Shown here piece after piece: positions 8,463 to 16,129 of a stretch of 35,700 bases of DNA. How positions within the stretch are numbered: position 1 is the stretch's first letter; each line of letters starts with the position of its first letter. The stretch spans positions 1-35,700 of the forward strand of contig JANXMY010000152.1 in assembly GCA_025354405.1 (NCBI GenBank). The letters run 5' to 3'. The position numbers and the translations under genes are program-made. Origin of the DNA: Armatimonadota bacterium (lineage in GTDB: Bacteria > Armatimonadota > Armatimonadia > Armatimonadales > Capsulimonadaceae). Below the pieces are notes generated by a model. The model was not told where the DNA came from. It saw only the letters and a program-made list of their open reading frames with translations, and did no database searches.

Positions 8463-10100
8463 CTAGAACGTGATGCCTTTGACTTCAATCCCCAGCCCCA
8501 GACTGCGCGTTCGGAAGCTGTAGGAAAACACTGGGCTAAAGCCGCGCAGAGCCGGAGCGATCACAACCTGATAGTCGATCACTCCGCTGCGGGAAAGGTC
8601 GTAGCGTATACGCCCGGCCGTAACCAGGCGGCGATTTCCCAGCTGAAGCCGAACATCCAGCTCGCGAGTCGTGTCCAGCACATCGAAGTTAAAGGGCGAA
8701 TCCCCCCCCGTCGTGCTGGCGAGATACTGGACACTGACGGCATTCAGATCCGAAAAGTAGTGGTTTAATGCGACTGAGACCTGATCGTACCGATACGCCG
8801 TTTTGCTGCCGCTGTAGCTGCTTGTGGAGACGGAGATGCGCGGTAAAATGACCGTATTCGGTGCAACCAGCAAAGGGCGTGTACTCAGCCCGAACTGCGT
8901 TCGAACCCGCCGTTCCCGGATCGTATACGGCGCACTCGAAAGCTGTTCTCGGTAGCTGCCGTACGATTGCTGTACATCACCATAGACGACCAGATGGCGC
9001 AGCCCACGTCGGAATTCAGACGGGTCACCAGATTCCGGTGATGCAGGGATGGGCGTGAGGGGAAGCTGCCCTATCAACGTCACCTCCGGCAGGCGCGTGA
9101 CATACAGGTCGTCACGTTTTCGTCCCTGCGCCGCTTGATGAACCGAGACGACTTCAGCCAGTTTGACCCCCCCATGTGAAGGGGTGTCGAACAGCCGGAT
9201 CGGGTTGGCATCGGGCAGGAAGTCATGGAACAAAAGCGGGTCGCCTTCCGGCAGCGGGCCGGTCGGGGCAGTGGCAAAAGCGCGGATACGATCCAGCATT
9301 GTCCGTGGCTCGGTATTGGAATCGGGCGCTAATTTTTGGGGGTGAGAGCGCGGCGCATACAGAGTTTGCTCACTGCTCAGGCTGCCCTCCACGGTTTGAC
9401 GCGTTGGCAGCAGCAAGCGATATCGTGTCGGAGACGCGGGGGAACCCAAACTGCTCCCAAACGCTAAATAGGTCCCGTAGCGGGCAGAAACACCGACGGT
9501 TGGAATCATCGCCTCATGCCGGGCTGTCCCGCCCGCACCGCCCAGGTGGAACGAAAGGCGCGGGAGTGTCAGGAGGCGAGTATGAAATACATACAGCGCC
9601 ACATTCTTGAGCGTGCCCCGATGGTGCACGGAGTCCAGGGTTACCGACTGGACGCGGAGGCTCGCATCCGCCGTCTCCCCGGGTGGCACGGTCGTTATGT
9701 TGGCATCGCTTGCCGTCAGCAGACTGGGCACGGCCTCGATGGTTCGAGCACGGAGCGTAAAGACTTTTTGTGTCAGCAGGGCATTCTCGGCAAAGGCGCG
9801 TTTGGTGAGGCCTTCCAGAGTGATCGTGTCAGCCTTGATCGTGGTATCGGCTTCGTGGGCCGTCACATTGCCGCTCAAAACGTAGCGGTTCAGCAGTCGG
9901 TCCCCGTCCGCCACATCGGATTCGAGCGAAAGCTCCCCGCCATAAAGGAGCTTCACACCCTCCACATGCGGCTTGCTGAGCGGGCCGCTGAGTGATTGGT
10001 AGCGCAGGTCAACGCTCGGTGCAGTCTGGGCAGTCTGGGCAGACACAGGGGCCGCCAGCAAAAAAAGAAACAAAACTGCGCGGCAATTATTTCCAGTCAC
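8463..10100 (-). CDS. LptD/OstA-like outer-membrane protein
   Basis: 545 residues with a signal peptide (AVLFLFLLAAPVSAQTAQ). The N-terminal part follows the OstA pattern: YVLSGNVTAHEADTTIKADTITLEG, then RAFAENALLTQ, and a stretch (VTLDSVHHRGTLKNVALYVF, LLTLPRLSF) equivalent to the LptD region just before the barrel. The C-terminal part alternates polar and hydrophobic residues like a beta-barrel and ends in Phe (VKGITF), as outer-membrane proteins do. LptD inserts lipopolysaccharide into the outer leaflet; this one is shorter than the roughly 780-residue E. coli protein, so it may serve a different envelope glycolipid. GTG start with GGAG 7 bases upstream; it overlaps the end of the HerA-like gene by 14 bases, so translation is probably coupled. 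Confidence 0.7.
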   Translation of the reverse strand: MTGNNCRAVLFLFLLAAPVSAQTAQTAPSVDLRYQSLSGPLSKPHVEGVKLLYGGELSLESDVADGDRLLNRYVLSGNVTAHEADTTIKADTITLEGLTKRAFAENALLTQKVFTLRARTIEAVPSLLTASDANITTVPPGETADASLRVQSVTLDSVHHRGTLKNVALYVFHTRLLTLPRLSFHLGGAGGTARHEAMIPTVGVSARYGTYLAFGSSLGSPASPTRYRLLLPTRQTVEGSLSSEQTLYAPRSHPQKLAPDSNTEPRTMLDRIRAFATAPTGPLPEGDPLLFHDFLPDANPIRLFDTPSHGGVKLAEVVSVHQAAQGRKRDDLYVTRLPEVTLIGQLPLTPIPASPESGDPSEFRRGLRHLVVYGDVQQSYGSYREQLSSAPYTIRERRVRTQFGLSTRPLLVAPNTVILPRISVSTSSYSGSKTAYRYDQVSVALNHYFSDLNAVSVQYLASTTGGDSPFNFDVLDTTRELDVRLQLGNRRLVTAGRIRYDLSRSGVIDYQVVIAPALRGFSPVFSYSFRTRSLGLGIEVKGITF

Positions 10101-11787
10101 TGATCATCTCCGAAATCGACTTGATCTCAGGCGTTTTCCCGTAAGCACCCATGCTGTCGCGAAACGCCTGATCGTCGTAGGTGCGCGACTGAATAACCAC
10201 CGGCATCGGCACCGCGTGGCCGAGCAGCAAAGCCTGCTGCTTGCTGTCGAGCGATGCTAAGACGGTACGCAGGGATGTCGCTCCAGAGATTCCCGTCAGC
10301 ACGGCGTCGATATCGCGCTCGTCGTTGAGCAGGCACGTAATACGTGTCCCCAGCTGAGACAGCACTTCCGAGTCGATGCCCGAAGGCCGCTGATCGACCA
10401 CCAGTAGCGTGACGTTGTACTTTCGCAGCTCCCGGGCGATAATTCCGAAGGTCGTCTGATGCGCTAGATGCGGGCTGAGGAACTTGTGCGCCTCTTCGAT
10501 AGTAATCACCAGCGGTGTCGGTTTTTTACCCTTGTCGCCCATCGCCGCTTCGGTCAGCTTGACATATTCGCCGTGTATCCGGCGGGTCAGAATGTTCGCG
10601 ACCAGCATATACTGCAGCGGCTTGCGGTAGTTGCCAAATTCCAGAACAACATTCACGTCTTTAAGCAGGCAGCCCATGATCTGTTTCACGGCATTATCTT
10701 GGTCGTCGGCATCTTCGATCAGGAAGCCTTTGCACTCCTCGACCATCCGGCCCAGCTTACGTTTGAGTGCGCTCAGCGACATGGCATTGGCTCCGCTGCG
10801 CTCGGCGAACTCTTTGATGCCATCACCGTCCATCTTCAGCAGGGCGGCCAGCCACTTGTCCTTGAAGTACTGCTCTAACAGGTACGTTGTCTCGGCGGCA
10901 CTCTGGTTCAAATTCAGCTCGTCGGTGAGCAGAATAATATCTTCGACACTGATCTGGCTGTAGGGGATACGAACGTTGTTTTCGATGGGGACATTCCGCC
11001 GCTCCGACGATTCGCGGTCCATGGTGAAGACGCTGACTCGGCTGCCAAAATACTTCTTGAGGCCGTTAACACCCTCGCGGTTTGGGTCTTCAGTAGTCCC
11101 CTTCCAGCCATATTCGCCGTGCATGTCGAAAACGAGATTGACCGCTTTTTTGTGCTTGATCATGCCGCAGAGACAGATTCGGGTCAGGAACGTTTTGCCG
11201 GTGCCAGACTTGCCGAAGATGCCATTCGACCGCTCAACAAACTTTTCCAGGTCGAGGCAGACCGGGATCTCGTCCATATCCAGCGGCGCACCAATCGTGA
11301 AATACTTGCCGCCCTCAGTCTCATTCCCGAAAATATCGGCGATGTCTTCTTCAGTCGCCTCCCCGACTTCCGAGAAGTGGGTCGGCACCGTCTTCACTGG
11401 CTCGAAGCCCCCTCCCGCGGCTTTGACGCGCATAAGCATCGGCTTCATAGTCACGGTTCCGAAGGTCGAGGTGCCCGCCAGAGCCTTACGCAGGAATGCA
11501 TCCGCAGACGAATCAGAAGCGGGCGGATCGGCCAGCACTCCGGGAGAGACACAGTCTAAGGTGACATCCGTGATCATAGCAAAAAACTCGTGCCGCTCGC
11601 CTTCGACGACCACGAATTTACCTGCGGTGATATCTTCGACGCATCGCGCCCCGGAGAGCTTCATCTGAATTCCGGCCTGCAAAGAGCCGCGCACCACCGT
11701 ACCCATCGCGAGCCGCTCGCGCTTCAGCGGAGCAAGCGGCGGCAGGCTATGGCTCAAACTATTCTGAGTTCCGTTACTGAATGCCAT
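10087..11787 (-). CDS. HerA-like (DUF87) hexameric ATPase with HAS-barrel
   Basis: 566 residues. Residues about 20-85 fit the HAS (HerA-ATP synthase) beta-barrel. Walker A is GKSGTGKT at 192-199, Walker B is around residue 430 in VITIEEAHKFLSP, and LRKYNVTLLVVDQRPSGID followed by TRITCLLND resembles the sensor and arginine-finger region of HerA/FtsK ATPases. Such ATPases pump or unwind DNA, usually with a NurA-type nuclease in archaea. No nuclease gene is adjacent here; the downstream partner is an LptD-like gene instead. The ATG at 11787 overlaps the TAA of the 72-residue ORF (TAATG), which suggests translational coupling. The role (repair, end resection or defence) is undetermined. Confidence 0.82.
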   Translation of the reverse strand: MAFSNGTQNSLSHSLPPLAPLKRERLAMGTVVRGSLQAGIQMKLSGARCVEDITAGKFVVVEGERHEFFAMITDVTLDCVSPGVLADPPASDSSADAFLRKALAGTSTFGTVTMKPMLMRVKAAGGGFEPVKTVPTHFSEVGEATEEDIADIFGNETEGGKYFTIGAPLDMDEIPVCLDLEKFVERSNGIFGKSGTGKTFLTRICLCGMIKHKKAVNLVFDMHGEYGWKGTTEDPNREGVNGLKKYFGSRVSVFTMDRESSERRNVPIENNVRIPYSQISVEDIILLTDELNLNQSAAETTYLLEQYFKDKWLAALLKMDGDGIKEFAERSGANAMSLSALKRKLGRMVEECKGFLIEDADDQDNAVKQIMGCLLKDVNVVLEFGNYRKPLQYMLVANILTRRIHGEYVKLTEAAMGDKGKKPTPLVITIEEAHKFLSPHLAHQTTFGIIARELRKYNVTLLVVDQRPSGIDSEVLSQLGTRITCLLNDERDIDAVLTGISGATSLRTVLASLDSKQQALLLGHAVPMPVVIQSRTYDDQAFRDSMGAYGKTPEIKSISEMISDWK

Positions 11788-12005
11788 TACGCGGCCTCTT
11801 TTCTTTTGACAGCCTGTGCCAAAGCCGCAGTCTCTGGTGCCGATAGCCTCACCCGTGATCGGGATTGCACCGAAGTGCCGGGGGGCAGAATTTGCAGAAT
11901 AGTTAAAAAAATGAAGGCGGACAGAGCCGCCGGTGACAATGCAGGATACAGAAGTGGGAAAGCGAGGATGCGGCAGGAAGGGACAGCGGCTTGAAAGGTT
12001 GTCAT
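11787..12005 (-). CDS. Small putative membrane protein ahead of the HerA-like gene
   Basis: 72 residues, not recognised. Residues about 12-42 are hydrophobic (RILAFPLLYPALSPAALSAF, then IFLTILQIL), enough for one membrane segment, and the C-terminus is charged. Support for it being real: its TAA overlaps the ATG of the HerA-like gene (TAATG), and its ATG lies exactly where a strong promoter (12014-12043) should start transcription, so it would be translated from a leaderless message. Against: no ribosome site, no known family and little room to judge codon use. The alternative is a 220-base untranslated leader of the HerA gene. Confidence 0.5.
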   Translation of the reverse strand: MTTFQAAVPSCRILAFPLLYPALSPAALSAFIFLTILQILPPGTSVQSRSRVRLSAPETAALAQAVKRKEAA

Positions 12006-12013
12006 CTACGGAT

Positions 12014-12043
12014 ATTATATCACACCGGGCGCGGCGGCGTCAA
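12014..12043 (-). promoter_or_regulatory. Strong promoter with predicted leaderless start
   Basis: Minus strand TTGACG (12043-12038), 18-bp spacer, perfect TATAAT (12019-12014). The predicted +1 is at about 12007, two bases before the ATG at 12005. The -35 box starts within the T-rich tail of the terminator at 12051-12077. Confidence 0.7.
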
Positions 12044-12050
12044 CAAGAAA

Positions 12051-12077
12051 GGCCGACACTCCGTGTGAGTGTCGGCC
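12051..12077 (-). terminator. Rho-independent terminator of the 111-residue gene
   Basis: Perfect 11-bp stem GGCCGACACTC / GAGTGTCGGCC with a 5-base loop, followed on the minus strand by TTTCTTGTTG. It ends the transcript of the gene at 12099-12434 and directly abuts the promoter of the next unit. Confidence 0.8.
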
Positions 12078-12098
12078 AGCCCCCAGCGGTTTGAGGAG

Positions 12099-12434
12099 TT
12101 ACTGCTCGATCGATGCCGGGAGATGCGTCGCAGCAAATACTGCCGGGGTGCATTCCTGGGCCACGAGATTGTAGTCGGCTATAGCCTGGGCGATCCCTGC
12201 CGGGTGCATTTTCGCCCGGGACCGCGCGACCTGTATAGCCTGCAGATTGAGACAGACCGTCATACTCCGGTCCATACGCGGACTGGGGTCCTGTAAAAAA
12301 ATCTGTTCCTGGTTTGAAGCTACAGACGGATTAGTCTTGGAACCTGCCTGCCAGAGGCTAAAAAATAATGCGCAAATTCCCAGTACCGGAATGCCGAAGG
12401 CGGACAAAAAAGAGATCCACTTGCTGTTCATCAT
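12099..12434 (-). CDS. Hypothetical membrane-anchored protein
   Basis: 111 residues, no family recognised. The N-terminus is a single membrane segment or uncleaved signal (WISFLSAFGIPVLGICALFF), and the rest is soluble, with two Cys (MTVCLNLQAIQVA and AQECTPAVFA) that could form a disulphide outside the cytoplasm. The gene is supported by GAGGG 6 bases before the first of two adjacent ATGs and by a terminator right after it. The short ORF at 12546-12719 precedes it on the same strand, with a 10-bp inverted repeat in the gap. Confidence 0.6.
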   Translation of the reverse strand: MMNSKWISFLSAFGIPVLGICALFFSLWQAGSKTNPSVASNQEQIFLQDPSPRMDRSMTVCLNLQAIQVARSRAKMHPAGIAQAIADYNLVAQECTPAVFAATHLPASIEQ

Positions 12435-12489
12435 TTGTTTCCCTCAAATTACATTGCAATAATTGCGACAGGTGCACAATATGATTTCC

Positions 12490-12524
12490 CGATCACTCCA
12501 TATCGGCAGGCCGCGGAGTGATCG
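12490..12524. other. Inverted repeat between two small minus-strand ORFs
   Basis: CGATCACTCC / GGAGTGATCG, a perfect 10-bp stem around a 15-base GC-rich loop. There is no T-run on the minus strand, so it may be an operator or an mRNA structure ahead of the 111-residue gene, not a terminator. Confidence 0.4.
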
Positions 12525-12545
12525 TCGTTTTCGTGAGACGCAGAA

Positions 12546-12719
12546 TTACCAATCTGCGTGGGTATGTTCCGCTTCTTCGTTGACCCGCAATGCCCCCGCA
12601 CTCATAGGTGCCATCGAGCAGAGGTAAGCCCGGTCCCAATCTTGTTCCGGACCAGCGTTCATATAGCTCCAAAGGAGGCGAATTCGATTTAGCATCGCTG
12701 CAGTAAGATTCATGCTCAT
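12546..12719 (-). CDS. Hypothetical small protein
   Basis: 57 residues from the ATG at 12719, not recognised. The composition is ordinary for a soluble peptide (LLWSYMNAGPEQDWDRAYL, then a charged EEAEHTHADW tail). AAGGCAAG lies just before the ATG; a longer start at 12746 would include it. The only other support is its position upstream of the 111-residue gene on the same strand. Confidence 0.35.
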   Translation of the reverse strand: MSMNLTAAMLNRIRLLWSYMNAGPEQDWDRAYLCSMAPMSAGALRVNEEAEHTHADW

Positions 12720-12789
12720 TTTCTTGCCTTGCTTCCCAAGTCTCAAAACTCTAGTTTTTTATTTTTACTCTGTATTTTTGTATCTCAGC

Positions 12790-13182
12790 TCAGTCACATT
12801 TTGTTGCCCGAATCAGAGCAATAATCTGTTTATGCAGCAGTTCTCGCCGCTCACCGGAAATATCGGAGAGTTCGCGCGCGATTTGCAGGGCGAGCTGCTG
12901 ATCCGGGTCAATCTCTTCGTCTTCGGTATCGCCGCCCAGCGTCCGAGCGAAATCGTGCTTTCCGGCATATCGCAGCCAGTCCGACGGAGACTCTCCCACG
13001 GCGCTTGCAAATTTGATCAGAGTCTTCTCACCGGGTGATTTCCCCTTGACCATATCGGAGATCTGGTTGTAGCCAACCCCTAGTTTCTCCCCCGCCGCGC
13101 GCGCCGAAAGCGGTTTCCCCCGCGCGCCTAGATCCATCAGAAGTCTGAGCGTCTGCTTTTGCAACTCTTCGATTTTCGACAT
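12790..13182 (-). CDS. XRE-family helix-turn-helix regulator
   Basis: 130 residues. The helix-turn-helix is in LSARAAGEKLGVGYNQISDM and continues to SPGEKTLIKFASAVGESPSDWLRYAG, an XRE/Cro-type domain at residues about 15-70. A short C-terminal acidic and helical part (DTEDEEIDPDQQLALQIARE) may dimerise. The ATG at 13182 sits 6 bases after a perfect TATAAT with an extended -10 TG, so the message should be leaderless; longer starts would cross that promoter. Two imperfect copies of ATAATnGTGAnA lie in the promoter (on the minus strand), possible binding sites for autoregulation. No phage or toxin genes are nearby, so it is not obviously a prophage repressor. Confidence 0.82.
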   Translation of the reverse strand: MSKIEELQKQTLRLLMDLGARGKPLSARAAGEKLGVGYNQISDMVKGKSPGEKTLIKFASAVGESPSDWLRYAGKHDFARTLGGDTEDEEIDPDQQLALQIARELSDISGERRELLHKQIIALIRATKCD

Positions 13183-13188
13183 ATCACT

Positions 13189-13218
13189 ATTATACCACAA
13201 CACTGTCACCATTATCAA
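13189..13218 (-). promoter_or_regulatory. Extended -10 promoter of the XRE regulator, leaderless
   Basis: Minus strand TTGATA (13218-13213), 18-bp spacer, TGG and perfect TATAAT (13194-13189). The predicted +1 coincides with the A of the ATG at 13182. Direct repeats ATAATGGTGACA and ATAATAGTGATA overlap it and could be an operator. Confidence 0.7.
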
Positions 13219-13280
13219 CATTATTCTCGGAAGAAAGTTCCCAAGACAAGAGTCATCCACGATTGATATCGCGTAAAATA

Positions 13281-13334
13281 AATAAACGCCCCCACTCTCT
13301 TCTCAGATCTGAGAAGAGAGTGGGGGCGTTTATT
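13281..13334 (-). terminator. 54-bp perfect palindromic terminator of the sigma factor gene
   Basis: Perfect two-fold palindrome with 27-base arms and no loop (AATAAACGCCCCCACTCTC... mirrored about 13307/13308). It lies 22 bases past the sigma factor stop. On the minus strand it ends GTTTATTTATTTTACG, a good T-rich tail; the plus-strand end TTTATTTGGTTT is T-rich too, so it may work both ways. Confidence 0.85.
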
Positions 13335-13356
13335 TGGTTTGGAGTGTGATTATCGG

Positions 13357-14460
13357 TTAAGCCCGAATGTCTACGGGTCCCATCCGGCGCAGTTTCTTCA
13401 ATGCCCGGAGCTCAATCTGGCGGACGCGCTCACGGGTGACCTGAAAGCGCTGGCCGACCTCCTCCAGCGTGTGTGCATAGCCGTCGTCGAGGCCGAAGCG
13501 CATGCGTACAACGTCTCGCTCACGCGGGGTCAGCTTGTCCAGAACGGCATCGAGCTGTTCGCGGCGAATCAGGTTGACCGCAGCATCTGACGGCGACTGA
13601 TTGGCGTTGCTCTGGATAAAGTCCGCCAGCTGGGCCGAATCTTTCTCGCCAACGGGAGTTTCCAGCGAGAGCGGCTCGGAGGCGATTCGCTTGATCTCGT
13701 TGACGCGCTCGACCGGGACATCCATCTCGCGGGCCAGCTCATCCTGCGTTGGCTCACGCGAAAGCTGCTGCCGAAGCAGACCTTCCGTGCGAACCAGCTT
13801 GTGGATCGTCTCAGCAACGTAGACCGGAATACGGATCGTCCGGCCCTGATTGATCACGGCGCGGGCGATCGCGCGGCGGATCCACCAGGTCGCATAGGTG
13901 CTAAATCGGTAGCCCTTGGTGTAATCGAACTTTTCCACGGCGCGGATCAGGCCAATATTGCCTTCCTGAATCAGGTCAGCGAGGCTGATGCCCGGCACCG
14001 AGTAGCGGCGGGCAATGCTGACCACGAGGCGCAGGTTGGCCTCGGTCAGAATGTCCTTCGCGCGCTGATCGCCGTCGGCAACGCGACGCGCCAGGTCGAT
14101 CTCTTCGGAGGCGTTTAAAAGCTTGGTGCTTTTTGTTTTCCGCATCCACATTTGCAGCGACTCGTCGCGGGGGTTATCCTCGACGGGCGCATACACGGTC
14201 TCCTGCGGCTCATCTTCGGCCATATCCGAGTCAGAGTCGTCATCGCCGGAAGTGCCGTCCATCAGCGGGGCCGAGAGATCGTCATCACCGCCACCAGCCA
14301 TCGCCAGGAAACGAGCCGCATCTGGATCGTCCATCGCGCCGCCGAGCGGGCCGTCCTCCGAGGCGTATTCGTTTCCGTCACGCCGGCTTTCCGACGTCCC
14401 AAGGCCGCGCGGCGTCATTGCCGTTTCCGGGTTGTCCATCAATGCCGTATTGGTCCCCAT
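13357..14460 (-). CDS. rpoD: Primary-type RNA polymerase sigma-70 factor
   Basis: 367 residues. After an acidic, low-complexity N-terminus (residues 1-100, rich in Asp and Glu), region 1.2 begins [20 protein letters not shown]. Region 2 includes [32 protein letters not shown] and [16 protein letters not shown], which contact the -10 element. Region 3 contains [17 protein letters not shown]. Region 4 ends with [15 protein letters not shown] and [20 protein letters not shown], the -35-binding helix-turn-helix. Length and regions fit a group 1 or 2 factor; the full non-conserved region of E. coli RpoD is absent, as in many short SigA proteins. ATG start with AAGGGGAA upstream. I cannot exclude a group 2 paralog without the whole genome. 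Confidence 0.9.
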   Translation of the reverse strand: MGTNTALMDNPETAMTPRGLGTSESRRDGNEYASEDGPLGGAMDDPDAARFLAMAGGGDDDLSAPLMDGTSGDDDSDSDMAEDEPQETVYAPVEDNPRDESLQMWMRKTKSTKLLNASEEIDLARRVADGDQRAKDILTEANLRLVVSIARRYSVPGISLADLIQEGNIGLIRAVEKFDYTKGYRFSTYATWWIRRAIARAVINQGRTIRIPVYVAETIHKLVRTEGLLRQQLSREPTQDELAREMDVPVERVNEIKRIASEPLSLETPVGEKDSAQLADFIQSNANQSPSDAAVNLIRREQLDAVLDKLTPRERDVVRMRFGLDDGYAHTLEEVGQRFQVTRERVRQIELRALKKLRRMGPVDIRA

Positions 14461-14509
14461 TAGTTTCCCCTTTGTCTTGCAAGCCCGAATAAAATCTTAA
14501 TTATTACTA

Positions 14510-14538
14510 ATTATATCAACATAAAATCCGCATGCACA
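14510..14538 (-). promoter_or_regulatory. Candidate promoter of the sigma factor gene
   Basis: Minus strand TGTGCA (14538-14533), 17-bp spacer, perfect TATAAT (14515-14510). The -35 is weak. The predicted leader is about 43 bases. The remaining DNA between 14461 and 14686 is AT-rich and shows no convincing terminator for the HD-GYP gene. Confidence 0.45.
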
Positions 14539-14686
14539 GTTCCTTTTACGGAAGTGGGCCTCTCATTGTCACAAAATTTCCACTTTATTTCAGTGATATT
14601 GCTTACGTTTATATAAAAAATTTCTATGAGGTGATATTAACCTGTGAAAAGATACCCAAAGCTGCGCCTTCTCAATCCAGCCGGAC

Positions 14687-15670
14687 TTATCCCAGTGGCT
14701 GACGGGCGGCCCAGGCGATGAAGAGGTTGACGAGGTGCGCATCCCACTGACGACCGGCTCCGGCCTGGAGCGTCTGCAGCGCTTTTTCGGGCGTGAACGA
14801 CGGACGGTAAGACCTGGAGGAAAGCATGGCATTATAGGCATCGGCGATCGCGACGATCCGAGCACCCAAAGGAATCTGGTCGCCGGAAAGACCGTCCGGG
14901 TAGCCTTTGCCGTCCACGCGCTCATGGTGGTGGCGAATGATGGGCAAAAGCGCCGCTGTGGAGCGCAGCGGGGCCATGATGCTCTCACCCATCACCGTAT
15001 GCTTCTGCATCCGCTTTTGTTCCTGATCGCTGAACATACCACTTTTGTTTAGCAGCGCATCCGGCAGCCCAATTTTGCCGACATCGCGCAGCATCGCCGC
15101 CTGTCCCAGCAGGCGCAGGGCTTCGTCAGGCAACCCCAGCTCGCACCCGAGTGCCTGCGCACAGGCGATTACTCGCTGGGTACCACCATCGTGGTCCTCA
15201 TCACCATCACGCACCTCCGCGGCACGGCTCAGGGAATAGATGACATCTTCCACTTCGTCGAGCTGATCATTCAGAGCCTTAATCCGCAAAAGAGATCGTA
15301 CCCGAGCCAGCAGTTCGATCCGGTTGAAAGGCTTGACCACAAAATCATCCGCCCCGGCTTCGAAGCCCAGTACACGCTCCTGTGTGCTGGATTGAGCCAT
15401 CAGCAAAATTACGGGAATGCGGCGTGTTCGGACTTCTTCTTTGAGCGTGCGGCAGACGGAAAAACCGTTTTCCTCTCCCGGCATGAATGCGTTCAGCATG
15501 ACCAGGTCCGGCCGTGTCTGCCGGGCCGTTTCCAGCCCCTGATGCCCACTGCAGGCAGCCAGGACATCGTACCGATTGTCCGTGCGCAGGACGGCATCGA
15601 TCAAAGTCCGGCTCATGGGTTCGGGGTCCACTACGAGAATACGCGGCTTAGCTGTGAGGAGTTCATTCAC
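14687..15670 (-). CDS. Receiver plus degenerate HD-GYP protein
   Basis: 327 residues. The receiver domain (about 10-130) has ILVVDPEP at the acidic site and VMLNAFMPG where the phospho-acceptor Asp normally sits: residue 60 is Asn (codon AAC) and the second acidic residue is Pro16. Lys113 (VVKPF) is kept. The HD-GYP domain (about 140-320) keeps HHHERVDGKGYPDGLSG and VGKIGLPDALL, but the HD pair reads Arg195-Asp196 (codon CGC where His is expected), and the GGxH motif reads GGTQRV. HD-GYP proteins hydrolyse cyclic-di-GMP using these metal ligands, so this copy is probably inactive as an enzyme and unphosphorylated, perhaps a binding or scaffold protein. The GTG start at 15670 is 6 bases after a TATAAT. 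Confidence 0.85.
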   Translation of the reverse strand: MNELLTAKPRILVVDPEPMSRTLIDAVLRTDNRYDVLAACSGHQGLETARQTRPDLVMLNAFMPGEENGFSVCRTLKEEVRTRRIPVILLMAQSSTQERVLGFEAGADDFVVKPFNRIELLARVRSLLRIKALNDQLDEVEDVIYSLSRAAEVRDGDEDHDGGTQRVIACAQALGCELGLPDEALRLLGQAAMLRDVGKIGLPDALLNKSGMFSDQEQKRMQKHTVMGESIMAPLRSTAALLPIIRHHHERVDGKGYPDGLSGDQIPLGARIVAIADAYNAMLSSRSYRPSFTPEKALQTLQAGAGRQWDAHLVNLFIAWAARQPLG

Positions 15671-15676
15671 CCCGTT

Positions 15677-15682
15677 ATTATA
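15677..15682 (-). promoter_or_regulatory. TATAAT box immediately before the receiver/HD-GYP gene
   Basis: Perfect TATAAT on the minus strand, 6 bases before the GTG start, so the predicted +1 is the G of GTG. No good -35 box is seen at 16-18 bp. It falls in the 54-base gap after the mutT stop. Confidence 0.5.
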
Positions 15683-15724
15683 GGAGGGTGGTCAGGGGAA
15701 CGTTACCCGGTAAAGGTGGCGGGT

Positions 15725-16129
15725 TTACTTGGGAAGGGATGCCGAAAGCCGCGCGAGCAGCGGCGTGTTAGCCTCAGGAAATTGGTACTTGTCTAGATCG
15801 GTCGGAAGGACCCAGCGGATATCGTTGCTGCCCAGGGGCCGAGCGTCCCCGGTCTGAGCCTGGCAGAGAAAGGGGTGCAGCGTGACAGTTCGCTCCGGAT
15901 ACGTGTAGGTCAGAGGCGGCCAGGCTTCCAGAACGGTGACCTCCAGACCGGTCTCCTCCCGTGTCTCACGAAGCATGCAAGCCTCGGGCGTTTCCCCTGG
16001 GTAACATTTGCCGCCGGGAAATTCCCAGAGGTTAGCCAGATGCGTGTCGGCCCGCCGCTTCGAGATCAGCACCGTACCGCCAGTCGGGTGCAAAATCATC
16101 GCGATCGCAATAGTCAGAATATTGTTCAC
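15725..16129 (-). CDS. mutT: NUDIX hydrolase, MutT-like (8-oxo-dGTP diphosphatase type)
   Basis: 134 residues. The NUDIX box is complete at residues 40-62: Gly40, Glu46, then RETREETGL, matching GX5EX7REUXEEXGU, with the metal-binding glutamates in place. The short single-domain form with WEFPGGKCYPGE and the 8-oxo-purine-type context LISKRRADTHLANLW fits MutT-like pyrophosphohydrolases that remove oxidised guanine nucleotides from the pool. Its GTG start overlaps the mutY stop (GTGA), so the two are translated together. The pairing with MutY, which removes adenine opposite 8-oxoguanine, supports this specificity, though CTP-type substrates are also possible in this subgroup. Confidence 0.85.
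   Translation of the reverse strand: MNNILTIAIAMILHPTGGTVLISKRRADTHLANLWEFPGGKCYPGETPEACMLRETREETGLEVTVLEAWPPLTYTYPERTVTLHPFLCQAQTGDARPLGSNDIRWVLPTDLDKYQFPEANTPLLARLSASLPK

Noticed and set aside
12051-12077. Inverted repeat as an operator of the HerA unit
   Set aside because: The perfect stem and T-rich tail on the minus strand fit a terminator for the upstream gene better.
14133-14492. Arg/Ser-rich ORFs opposite the acidic N-terminus of the sigma factor
   Set aside because: Shadow frames of the low-complexity acidic region.
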